Shown in pieces: positions 1-7,046 of a DNA stretch of 13,406 bases. The DNA lies in NCBI GenBank assembly GCA_031284065.1, contig JAITAP010000089.1, forward strand, positions 1 through 13,406. The letters run 5' to 3'. Position numbers and translations under genes: made by a program. The notes beneath the pieces are model-generated. The model made no database searches. It saw only the letters and a program-made list of their open reading frames with translations, and was not told where the DNA came from. Position 1 is the stretch's first letter; each line of letters begins with the position of its first letter. This DNA is from Prevotellaceae bacterium (GTDB lineage: Bacteria > Bacteroidota > Bacteroidia > Bacteroidales > UBA932).

Positions 1-1341
1 ATGAAAAAAACACTTGCGTGCACCGCCGCCATGCTTTTGTGCTGCCACGCAGCCGTGCACGCGCAGGCGTGGACGCTGGAGAGGTGCATTGAGCACGCCA
101 TTGCCAACAACCTGAGCATAAAAATGGAGGCCATCAACCACGAGGCGCGGGTGATAGACCTGCACACGGCAAAGCACAGCAGGCTGCCGAATTTCAGCGC
201 CGGCGTAGATCAGTCGTTTTCGTTCGGCAGCGTGGAGGATACCAGAGGCGCCATCTCCAACCAAAAAATGTCGTCCAACACCTCGTTTTCCGTTTCGTCG
301 AACATGCCGCTGTTCACAGGATTTCAGATAGCCAACGAAGTAAAAGTGCGCCGGTACAGCGTGCAGGCGGCGAAGGAGTCGCTCAACAGGGCAAAGGAAA
401 ACATTGCCGTAGCGGTGGCGCGAGCCTTTCTGGACGTGCTGCTGAAGAAAGAAATCTACAAGATAAGCGAGGAAACGATGCGCTTCACGTCGGAAAACGT
501 GAAGAAAACCGAGATAATGGTTGGCGCGGGCAACGTGCCGCTGGCGCAGCTCTACGAAATAAAGTCGCAACAAGCGTCCGACGAAGCCCGCCTGACCTCT
601 GCCGGAAACGACGTGAGCTTGAGCCTGCTCACCCTTGGGCAGCTGCTGGAGCTGTCCGACTTGAGCCGCCTTGACGTTGAGGTACCCGGCGGGCTCGACA
701 GCGCGGCGCGGGTGATGGAGGAGGATATTCCGTCGTCCGAAAAAATCTACAGCAAAGCCCTTGCGGTAAAGCCGCAGATTCGCGAGGCCGAGCTGCAGCT
801 CGAGGGGAGCAAATTTTCGCTTAAGGTTGCCGAGGCGGGCTACTACCCCCAGCTCAGCCTCAGCATGGGGCTTAGCGACCGCTACTTTCGCGCCAACGAC
901 GCCATCATCCCCAGCGAAGGCTTTTCTACCCAGCTGGGCGATAACCTGCAAGAATACGTGGGGCTGTCGCTGCGCATACCGGTGTTCAACCGCTTTGCGA
1001 CAAAGAACAGCGTGCGCACGGCGCAAATCAACATCAGCAGCCGGCAGCTGGCGCTGGAGGACGTGAAGAAAACGCTGTACAAGGAGATTCAGCAGGCGTA
1101 CCACAGCGCTGTGGCGGCGCAGAAGAGCTACCGGGCGGCGCAGAAATCGGTCGAAGCAGCCCGCGAGGCGTTTCGCTACGCCGAATCCAAGTACCAAACC
1201 GGCAAGTCGAGCGTGTACGAGCTTACCGAAGCGCAAACCACGCTCACGCGCAGCCTCTCCGAAGAATCGCAGGCAAAGTTCAGCTACATTTTTGCCGCCA
1301 AAATCTTGGATTTCTACAGCGGAAAGCCAATAGCGCTGTAA
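1..1341 (+). CDS. TolC family outer-membrane efflux protein
   Basis: Predicted outer-membrane channel of the TolC/OEP family, which forms trimers and exports small molecules or proteins together with a periplasmic adaptor and an inner-membrane RND or ABC pump. The 446-residue protein starts with a type I signal peptide (MKKT start, hydrophobic core, likely cleavage after Val-His-Ala near residue 21). The mature N-terminus carries the family signature Trp-Thr-Leu-Glu-Arg-Cys-Ile around residues 24-30, as in other Bacteroidota OEPs. Two OEP repeats are expected, about residues 30-220 and 250-440; the second is rich in Ala, Gln, Glu and Lys, as in the long coiled helices of the tunnel. Length is normal. 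The ATG is the first base of the window, so upstream partner genes and any earlier start are out of view; the signal peptide supports this start. The cargo cannot be told from the sequence. No adaptor or pump gene follows. Confidence 0.9.
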   Translation: MKKTLACTAAMLLCCHAAVHAQAWTLERCIEHAIANNLSIKMEAINHEARVIDLHTAKHSRLPNFSAGVDQSFSFGSVEDTRGAISNQKMSSNTSFSVSSNMPLFTGFQIANEVKVRRYSVQAAKESLNRAKENIAVAVARAFLDVLLKKEIYKISEETMRFTSENVKKTEIMVGAGNVPLAQLYEIKSQQASDEARLTSAGNDVSLSLLTLGQLLELSDLSRLDVEVPGGLDSAARVMEEDIPSSEKIYSKALAVKPQIREAELQLEGSKFSLKVAEAGYYPQLSLSMGLSDRYFRANDAIIPSEGFSTQLGDNLQEYVGLSLRIPVFNRFATKNSVRTAQINISSRQLALEDVKKTLYKEIQQAYHSAVAAQKSYRAAQKSVEAAREAFRYAESKYQTGKSSVYELTEAQTTLTRSLSEESQAKFSYIFAAKILDFYSGKPIAL

Positions 1342-1380
1342 AAGATTTGCCAAATTCCATCGAAGCGCATTTCGGCAGGT

Positions 1381-1410
1381 TTTGCAGAAGCAAAAAATTG
1401 CGTATCTTTA
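1381..1410 (+). promoter_or_regulatory. Bacteroidota-type promoter for carA
   Basis: TTTG at 1381-1384 is followed after 18 bp by TATCTTTA at 1403-1410. This is one base from the Bacteroidota sigma-ABfr -7 element TAnnTTTG, with a -33-like TTTG at roughly the right spacing. Transcription would begin near 1417, giving a leader of about 75 nt before the carA ATG. The leader holds a small hairpin (GAGCA 1434-1438, TGCTC 1444-1448). No ribosome binding site is evident, which is usual in the phylum. The site suggests carA is not simply read through from the efflux gene. Confidence 0.6.
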
Positions 1411-1492
1411 CAGCCGCTTTGCAGCAGCCGCACGAGCATAGTTTGCTCTTGAGCGTCGGGCAAGCAACTTGAAAGTATAACGTCCAAAAGCT

Positions 1493-2593
1493 ATGCCAAA
1501 CCATAAAAAAATTCACCTGATACTTGAAGACGGTAACCGCTTTACGGGTTACAGCTTTGGAGCCGAGCGCTCCGTATCCGGCGAGGTGGTTTTCAATACC
1601 GCCATGACAGGCTACCCCGAAAGCCTCACAGACCCGTCCTACGCGGGGCAGATTCTGGTCATTACCTACCCGCTGGTTGGGAACTACGGCGTTCCCCGCG
1701 CTGAGGAAGAGGACAACATTCCCCTCTTTTTTGAGTCCGACCGCATCCACGTTAAGGCGCTCGTCATATCGGATTACTCCTTTGAGCACAGCCACTGGAA
1801 CGCCGTGAAGAGCCTCGACCAATGGCTCAGGGAGCATAACGTTCCGGGAATTTACGGCGTGGACACGCGCGAAATTACCAAAATTATCCGCGAGCACGGC
1901 GTGCTGCTCGGCAAGGTAACGCCGGACGGAGAAAAAGAGCCCGACGAATTTTTTGACCCCAACAGGGAGAACCTCGTGGCGCAGGTGAGCACCAAGTCCG
2001 TGAAAACTTTCGGCAGCGGCAAGTACCGCGTCGTGCTGGTAGATTGCGGCTGCAAGTACAACATTATCCGCTGCCTGCTCAAGCGCAACGCTACCGTAAC
2101 GCTCGTGCCGTGGGACTACGATTTTACCACGCTCAGCTACGACGGCGTTATGATTTCCAACGGACCCGGCGACCCGCAAATGTGCAGCCCTACCATCGCA
2201 AATATCAAAAAAGGCATGGCGACGGGCAAGCCCGTTTTCGGCATCTGCATGGGCAACCACCTGCTTGCGCTGGCGGCGGGCGCTACCACCTACAAGCTCA
2301 AGTACGGACACCGCAGCCACAACCAGCCCGCGCTGAAGGTGGGCGCCAACACCGCCGTCATAACCTCGCAAAACCACGGGTACGCCGTTGACCCCTCAAA
2401 CCTCGCAAAGGAGTGGGAACCCTACTTCGTAAACCTGAACGACGGCACCAACGAAGGTATTCGCCACAAGTCAAAGCCGTTCTTCTCCGTGCAGTTTCAC
2501 CCCGAAGCCTCCGGCGGGCCGGTGGATACGGAATTTCTATTCGACGACTTTATGGACAGCATCAGGCAAAGCGTCGCGCCAAGCCTGCCGTGA
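1493..2593 (+). CDS. carA: Carbamoyl-phosphate synthase small (glutaminase) subunit
   Basis: CarA hydrolyses glutamine and passes ammonia to CarB, which makes carbamoyl phosphate for pyrimidine and arginine synthesis in the cytoplasm. The 366-residue protein has the CarA-specific N-terminal domain (about 5-135, including FNTAMTGYPESLTDPSY at 34-50) and a C-terminal class I glutamine amidotransferase domain (about 175-360). The nucleophile is Cys252 in Gly-Ile-Cys, with His336 and Glu338 in the HPEASGGP motif. The Cys-to-His spacing of 84 residues equals that of E. coli CarA (Cys269/His353). One oddity is that the segment after the nucleophile reads Cys-Met-Gly-Asn-His, where class I amidotransferases normally have Gln at the last position. 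carB is not next to it; a glycosyltransferase gene follows after 29 bp and may share its transcript. The start is the ATG downstream of the promoter at 1381-1410. Confidence 0.95.
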   Translation: MPNHKKIHLILEDGNRFTGYSFGAERSVSGEVVFNTAMTGYPESLTDPSYAGQILVITYPLVGNYGVPRAEEEDNIPLFFESDRIHVKALVISDYSFEHSHWNAVKSLDQWLREHNVPGIYGVDTREITKIIREHGVLLGKVTPDGEKEPDEFFDPNRENLVAQVSTKSVKTFGSGKYRVVLVDCGCKYNIIRCLLKRNATVTLVPWDYDFTTLSYDGVMISNGPGDPQMCSPTIANIKKGMATGKPVFGICMGNHLLALAAGATTYKLKYGHRSHNQPALKVGANTAVITSQNHGYAVDPSNLAKEWEPYFVNLNDGTNEGIRHKSKPFFSVQFHPEASGGPVDTEFLFDDFMDSIRQSVAPSLP

Positions 2594-2622
2594 GCCGTGA
2601 ATTTTCGTAACGCCCGGCTTGC

Positions 2623-3615
2623 ATGAAAATCCTGCTGATACAAACCGCCTTTATTGGCGATGTGATACTTGCCACGCCGCTGGTGGAGAAGCTGCACCGC
2701 TTTTACCCCAACGCCCAAGTTGACGTAATGCTGCGCAAGGGCAACGAGGGCTTGCTCGCGGGTAACCCGCACGTGGGCAAGCTGTGGATTTGGAACAAGC
2801 GGGAAAAAAAATACCGCCACCTCTTTGCGCTGCTGCGCAAGGTGCGCCGCGAGCGGTACGGCGTGGTGGTTAACCTGCAACGGTTTGCCGCTACAGGCTT
2901 GTTTAGCGTGCTTGCGGGGGCAAAAAGCGTGGTAGGGTTCGACAAAAATCCGCTATCGCGCTTTTACGGCAAAAGCGTGGCGCACGAAGTAGGCGGCGGG
3001 CTGCACGAGGTGCAGCGCAACCTCCGCCTCATTGCCCACCTCACCGACGAAGCCTTTGAAATGCCCAAGCTCTACCCCCAGCCTGCCGACTTTGAAAGCG
3101 TAGAACGACTCAAAGGCAAGCCCTACGTTACCATTTCGCCCACCTCCGTGTGGTTTACCAAGCAATTTCCCCTTGAAAAGTGGGCGGAGCTTATCGCGCT
3201 CACAGGCGACGGCAAAGCCATATACCTGCTCGGCGGCGGCGGAGACGCTTCGCCCTGCGAACAGCTCGCGCGGCAGAGCGGAGGCCGCGCCGTGAGCCTT
3301 GCCGGGCAGCTCAGCTTTTTGCAATCGGCGGCGCTCATGCGCGACGCCGCCATGAACTACGTAAACGACTCGGCCCCCCTGCACCTCGCGTCGGCCATGA
3401 ACGCGCCTACTACCGCCGTTTTTTGCAGCACCGTGCCCGCCTTTGGCTTTGCCCCCCTTGCGCAGGTTGCCCGCGTGGTAGAGGCCACGCCGCCGCCCGC
3501 CTGCCGCCCCTGCGGGCTGCACGGGTACAAGGCCTGCCCAAAAGGGCACTTCCGCTGCGCGTACAGCATTCAACCGGAACAACTTTTGGAGTTAGGAATG
3601 ACTTTGTTGCAATGA
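2623..3615 (+). CDS. Glycosyltransferase family 9 (LPS heptosyltransferase-like)
   Basis: Likely adds a heptose or related sugar to the lipopolysaccharide inner core at the cytoplasmic face of the inner membrane; the exact sugar is not readable. The 330-residue protein has the GT-B layout of family 9. The N-terminal half opens with MKILLIQTAFIGD, where Asp13 matches the essential Asp13 of E. coli WaaC and is followed by the usual ATPL stretch. The C-terminal half has Thr-Lys-Gln-Phe-Pro around 179-183 (cf. the WaaC Lys192 region) and Asn-Asp-Ser-Ala-Pro-Leu-His-Leu-Ala at 248-256, the donor-binding motif. Near the C-terminus are four cysteines (294, 297, 305, 312) in a CxPC...HG...CP..HF.C arrangement known from one GT9 subgroup. 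There is no signal peptide. The gene lies 29 bp after carA and its stop codon sits inside a long inverted repeat. Family assignment is firm; substrate is not. Confidence 0.88.
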   Translation: MKILLIQTAFIGDVILATPLVEKLHRFYPNAQVDVMLRKGNEGLLAGNPHVGKLWIWNKREKKYRHLFALLRKVRRERYGVVVNLQRFAATGLFSVLAGAKSVVGFDKNPLSRFYGKSVAHEVGGGLHEVQRNLRLIAHLTDEAFEMPKLYPQPADFESVERLKGKPYVTISPTSVWFTKQFPLEKWAELIALTGDGKAIYLLGGGGDASPCEQLARQSGGRAVSLAGQLSFLQSAALMRDAAMNYVNDSAPLHLASAMNAPTTAVFCSTVPAFGFAPLAQVARVVEATPPPACRPCGLHGYKACPKGHFRCAYSIQPEQLLELGMTLLQ

Positions 3616-3643
3616 ATAATAGCTCATATTCGTTGCAACAAAG
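3602..3643 (+). repeat. Long hairpin across the glycosyltransferase stop codon
   Basis: CTTTGTTGCAA (3602-3612) is a perfect inverse of TTGCAACAAAG (3633-3643). Inside it GAATA (3614-3618) pairs with TATTC (3627-3631), and 3613/3632 can form a T-G wobble. The result is a stem of about 17 bp with an 8-nt loop. The TGA stop at 3613-3615 lies within the stem. No T-run follows, so it is not a classical terminator alone; it may protect the mRNA 3' end or assist the terminator just downstream. Confidence 0.6.
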
Positions 3644-3655
3644 CCATTAGGAATT

Positions 3656-3698
3656 AGGGCTTGCGCACAATATTTCGTGCGCAAACCCTCTTTCTTAT
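3656..3698 (+). terminator. Rho-independent-like terminator for the + strand genes
   Basis: Bases 3656-3668 pair with 3677-3689: a 13-bp GC-rich stem (core TTGCGCAC/GTGCGCAA) with one C/A mismatch and an 8-nt AT-rich loop. It is followed on the + strand by CTTTCTTAT. It lies 40 bp after the glycosyltransferase stop and probably ends the carA-glycosyltransferase transcript. The T-run is interrupted, so efficiency is uncertain. Confidence 0.65.
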
Positions 3699-3751
3699 AT
3701 CCCGAATTTCTTTGACCTCCATTTGGATGAGGTAAGTCTCGTAAAAGCGAG

Positions 3752-3798
3752 AAAATATTACGTCCCGACACGGGTAAAATCCATGTCGGGACGTGATA
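3752..3798 (-). terminator. Terminator for the - strand glycosidase operon
   Basis: ACGTCCCGACA (3760-3770) and TGTCGGGACGT (3784-3794) form a perfect 11-bp stem with a 13-nt loop, extendable by four weaker pairs (3756-3759 with 3795-3798). Read on the - strand, the stem is followed by a T-rich stretch (complement of 3752-3758). It lies about 40 bp beyond the GH109 stop and fits as the operon terminator. A smaller hairpin (TCTCG 3737-3741, CGAGA 3748-3752) comes next in the same direction. Confidence 0.65.
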
Positions 3799-3835
3799 AA
3801 ATTAAAAATTTTCTGTTTTTTGGTTGTAGCAAAAG

Positions 3836-5281
3836 CTACTTTGCCAGCTGCAAGCCTTGCAGCTTATCCCATGCACCTCTTGTGAAGTCGGGCGCTTTGA
3901 CCGGCGCCGAGTTGTTGGCAACGGAAATTTTGGACAGCTCCGTAATAGCCGACCACTCCGCAGCGTCGTACACATCTTGGTCGAGCGGCAGCCCGTTGCG
4001 CAGGCAGTATATCAGGCGGTAGTCCATGATGAAGTCCATGCCGCCATGTCCCCCTACGGTCTTTGCAAATTCGCCCACCTCCTGCACAATGGGGTGCGCG
4101 TAAGCCGTAAGCAGGCTGTCCATTTTTTCCGGGCTTAGGGCGCTGTGCGCATTTGGCTCCAGAGCAATGGTGCGCCTCGGGTACTTCTGGGCAAAGCCTT
4201 TCGTGCCCGACACCAAATGAATCCTGCTGTAGGGGCGGGGGCTGGCAACGTCGTGCTGAATAAGGATGGACTTTCCTTTGGCGGTTCTTACCAGCGTGGT
4301 GTTCATGTCGCCCTGCTTGTAGGTTGTTTTTGCCTGCTCCGAGTCCTCGCCAAAGCGCTCTTTGGCGTAGGCGGTCATGTTGAACTGGTCGGTGGACAGG
4401 GAAACGAGGTAGCTCATTTTGTCGCCGCGGTGAATGTTCAGGATTTGGCAAATGGGGCCTAAGCCGTGCGTGGGGTACAGGTTGCCGTTGCCTTCGGTAT
4501 TTTCCTTCAGCCGCCAGTAGTCCCAATAGCCTTTCAACCCCGGCCGCTTTACCTTTTCCTCTTCGCCGACTTTCCCTGCGCCCGGCTGGTACGATTCGGC
4601 GGAGCTGAGCCGCTCGTTGAAGTTCAGGTCGCGCAGGTCGTGAATGTAAGCGCCCTCTACGTGCACTATCTCTCCCAGCAGGCCTTGCTGCGCCATGTTC
4701 AGCGTTGCCATTTCAAAGAAGTCGTAGCAGCAGTTTTCCAGCTGCATGCAGTGCTTGCGGGTTTTTTCGGCGGTGTTGACCAGCTGCCAGCACTCGTCGA
4801 TGGTACGCGCGGCGGGCACCTCAATGGCTACGTGCTTCCCGTGCTCCATGGCGTAAACCGCAATGGGCGTATGCAGCTTCCAGTGGGTGCAAATGTAGAT
4901 GAGGTCAATGTCGTCCCGCTCGCACACTTTTTTCCACGCATCTTCGCCAATGTATTCGTCGGCTTTGGGGAAATTTCTTTGGGCTAAATTCTCCTGCACT
5001 CTGTCGAGGTTGTACTGCTCCAAGTCGCAGATAGCTTTCACCTCTACCCCTTCAATGTAGGTAAATCGGTTAACGGCGCCAGGTCCTCTCATGCCCAGCC
5101 CGATGAACCCAACGCGCACGGTGGGTATCGGGTCGCAGGTCAGCTGGAGCGCATCGGTTTGTCCGGCAGGACGCGCAGGCTCTGCCACTGTGATTACGTT
5201 GCCGTTTTGGCAAGAATAGGTAAACATTGCGCCCGTAAGCGACAGGCACAACGCAAATGCAGTTAACTTTGTACGTTTCAT
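3836..5281 (-). CDS. GH109 NAD-dependent alpha-N-acetylgalactosaminidase
   Basis: Gfo/Idh/MocA-fold protein of glycoside hydrolase family 109, which removes terminal alpha-GalNAc (blood-group A, Tn antigen) by an NAD-assisted oxidation-elimination mechanism. In the 481-residue form the Rossmann motif GFIGLGMRG is at 58-66. The EVPAA stretch at 154-158 replaces the Glu-Lys-Pro of dehydrogenase relatives, as is usual in GH109. YPTH at 269-272 matches the family's substrate-site Tyr/His, and GGHGGMDFIMD is at 410-420. I chose the ATG at 5281 over an in-frame TTG at 5347, because it starts directly at a signal sequence (MKRTKLTAFALC...) ending in a lipobox-like Thr-Tyr-Ser-Cys24; lipidation is likely but the box is not canonical. 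About 25 residues near 222-249 (Ser/Gly/Glu/Lys-rich) look like an insertion relative to remembered Bacteroides homologues. It is the last gene of the operon, 62 bp after GH20. Confidence 0.9.
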   Translation of the reverse strand: MKRTKLTAFALCLSLTGAMFTYSCQNGNVITVAEPARPAGQTDALQLTCDPIPTVRVGFIGLGMRGPGAVNRFTYIEGVEVKAICDLEQYNLDRVQENLAQRNFPKADEYIGEDAWKKVCERDDIDLIYICTHWKLHTPIAVYAMEHGKHVAIEVPAARTIDECWQLVNTAEKTRKHCMQLENCCYDFFEMATLNMAQQGLLGEIVHVEGAYIHDLRDLNFNERLSSAESYQPGAGKVGEEEKVKRPGLKGYWDYWRLKENTEGNGNLYPTHGLGPICQILNIHRGDKMSYLVSLSTDQFNMTAYAKERFGEDSEQAKTTYKQGDMNTTLVRTAKGKSILIQHDVASPRPYSRIHLVSGTKGFAQKYPRRTIALEPNAHSALSPEKMDSLLTAYAHPIVQEVGEFAKTVGGHGGMDFIMDYRLIYCLRNGLPLDQDVYDAAEWSAITELSKISVANNSAPVKAPDFTRGAWDKLQGLQLAK

Positions 5282-5343
5282 AATTTGTTTGTTTAAAGTA
5301 AAAAAAATAAAATTGAGAATAAATAGCTGCGGAAGATGGCTTG

Positions 5344-7005
5344 TCAATCTCCTTTCTTTTCGCTTCTGCCCTCAGACAAAAACGAGCGGTTGTAGTGAAT
5401 ACCCATAACGTCGTAGCGCGTCATCAGCTGAATCAGCCGCTCCTGAAAGTTGTCGTAGTTTCGTTTTCCCTTTGGTATCCACCCAACTTCGGCAACGGCC
5501 GCCGCGCGCGGGTAGGCCATGTAGAGCACGCGCTCAAAATCTGCCATGTACTCCGTCCACACGTTACCCTGAAATCCCAGCACTCGCTTGGCTTCCTCCT
5601 GCGTCAGCCCTGCCGGCGTGGGCTCGTAGGAGTACACTTTCCATATAGGCAGGTAGCCGCCAATGGTGTGAGGCTCGGTTTTGGGGTTTGCCTGATAGTA
5701 GTCGAGGTAGGCGTAGGCGTTAGGCGTCATGATTACGTTGTTGCCGTTGCGAATGGCTTTTACGATAGCCGTATCGCTTTCCCACGTGCGCCAGTACATG
5801 ACGGTCGCGCTTGGCGTAACGCCGCCCTCCAGAATTTCGTCCCAGCCGATAATTCTCTTCCCCTTGCCGGCAAGAAATTTTTCAACTCGGGTGATGAAGT
5901 AAGATTGCAGCTCGTGCTCGTTTTTCAGCCCTTCCTTTTTTATCCTTTCCTGACAGGCGTGGCAGCGCGACCAGCGCAGCTTGGGGGCTTCGTCGCCGCC
6001 AATGTGGATGTACTCCGAAGGGAAAAGGTCGGCAACCTCCGTCAGAATATTCTCCAGAAACGTAAACGTTTCTTCGCGCGGGCAAAAAATATCGTTGTGC
6101 ACGCCCCACAACCCCTCTACCTCAAAGGGGCCGCCGGTGCAGGAGTACTGAGGGTAGGCCGCCAGCGCGGCGACCGCGTGCCCGGGCAGCTCAATTTCGG
6201 GAATAACCGTAACGAAACGCTTTTTGGCGTAAGCAAGCACCTCTCTCACGTCGTCCTGCGTGTAGAAGCCGCCGTAGCGGGTGTTGTCCCACTGCCGCTT
6301 TTCGGGGGCAACGTAAGCGCCTTTCAGCGTGCGGTTGCGGTACGCGCCCACCTCCGTCAGCTTCGGGTACTTCTTGATTTCGATACGCCACCCCTGGTCT
6401 TCCGTCAGGTGCCAGTGGAAAGTGTTCATCTTGTGGTACGCCATCAGGTCAATGTACTGCATCACCTCGCTTTTGCTCATGAAGTGTCGCCCCACGTCGA
6501 GGTGCAGCCCTCGGTAGCTGTATCGGGGCGCATCCTCTATCTCCACGCAGGGGATAGCCCACTTTACGCCGATGGCCTGCTGCCTGCTCTCAATTTGGGC
6601 GGGGAGTAGCTGGCGAATGGTCTGCATGGCGTAGAACACGCCGCGCGGCGTTTTTGCCTCTACCTGCACGCCGCTTTTCTTCACCGACAGCTTGTAGGCT
6701 TCGTCGTTCTTCAGGTTTGGGTTGAGGGTGCACGTCAGCGTGTTGCTGCCCGCCCCGCGCTCCACCACCGCAAGCTCAAACCCGGCGGCAGCCTTGAGCT
6801 GCTCGTTCAGCCTTGCCACAGCGTACTGCATTTGCGCGTTGCTTGTGCCCAGCACAATCTTTGTTTGAGGGTTAACGGTAAACTCGCCTGCCTGCAACGT
6901 GCATTTCTCCGGCAGCGGGATAAGGTTCAACGCTTTTGAGCTTTGAGCGTTAATGTTTGCCGCAAAAAGTGCGGCGCACCCCAGCAATGAAATCTTTTTA
7001 ATCAT
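5344..7005 (-). CDS. GH20 beta-N-acetylhexosaminidase
   Basis: Exo-acting enzyme that releases terminal beta-GlcNAc or beta-GalNAc from glycans by substrate-assisted catalysis. The 553-residue protein has a signal peptide (MIKKISLLGC..., probable cleavage after Asn-Ile-Asn-Ala at residue 20), which suggests a soluble periplasmic protein. An N-terminal GH20b-type alpha/beta domain covers about 25-155, then a TIM barrel follows from about 160. Barrel motifs are YRGLHLDVGRHF (164-175), HWHLTEDQGWRIEI (197-210), PEIELPGHA (269-277) and GGDEAP (336-341). Asp338-Glu339 is the catalytic pair: Asp orients the acetamido group and Glu is the acid/base. Trp388 in GWDEI and Trp483 in the NVWTEY segment are expected substrate-pocket residues. 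Length fits the two-domain form without extra binding modules. It lies 41 bp after the GH2 gene and 62 bp before GH109, consistent with co-transcription. Gal-beta-GlcNAc chains trimmed by GH2 would expose its substrate. Confidence 0.95.
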   Translation of the reverse strand: MIKKISLLGCAALFAANINAQSSKALNLIPLPEKCTLQAGEFTVNPQTKIVLGTSNAQMQYAVARLNEQLKAAAGFELAVVERGAGSNTLTCTLNPNLKNDEAYKLSVKKSGVQVEAKTPRGVFYAMQTIRQLLPAQIESRQQAIGVKWAIPCVEIEDAPRYSYRGLHLDVGRHFMSKSEVMQYIDLMAYHKMNTFHWHLTEDQGWRIEIKKYPKLTEVGAYRNRTLKGAYVAPEKRQWDNTRYGGFYTQDDVREVLAYAKKRFVTVIPEIELPGHAVAALAAYPQYSCTGGPFEVEGLWGVHNDIFCPREETFTFLENILTEVADLFPSEYIHIGGDEAPKLRWSRCHACQERIKKEGLKNEHELQSYFITRVEKFLAGKGKRIIGWDEILEGGVTPSATVMYWRTWESDTAIVKAIRNGNNVIMTPNAYAYLDYYQANPKTEPHTIGGYLPIWKVYSYEPTPAGLTQEEAKRVLGFQGNVWTEYMADFERVLYMAYPRAAAVAEVGWIPKGKRNYDNFQERLIQLMTRYDVMGIHYNRSFLSEGRSEKKGD

Positions 7006-7046
7006 TTGTTTAAAATTTTTGAATTATCAATCAACATAAAAATTGG

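Noticed and set aside
1315..1340. 7-bp hairpin (TACAGCG/CGCTGTA) at the end of the efflux gene
   Set aside because: Short stem inside the coding end with no U-tract; too weak to call a terminator.
1280..2377. Open frame of about 365 codons on the - strand, opposite carA
   Set aside because: Antisense to carA, whose catalytic residues are intact; the translated sequence has shadow-like composition.
3723..4022. 99-codon + strand frame starting in the convergent intergenic region
   Set aside because: It runs through the - strand terminator hairpin and into the antisense of GH109, with no recognisable content.
5279..5347. Longer GH109 start at a TTG codon (5347)
   Set aside because: The extra 22 residues precede a complete signal peptide beginning at ATG 5281 and would overlap the GH20 stop.
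5341..6609. Open frame of about 422 codons on the + strand, opposite the GH20 gene
   Set aside because: Antisense to a well-supported GH20 gene, with a Val/Arg/His-rich composition typical of shadow frames and no family match.
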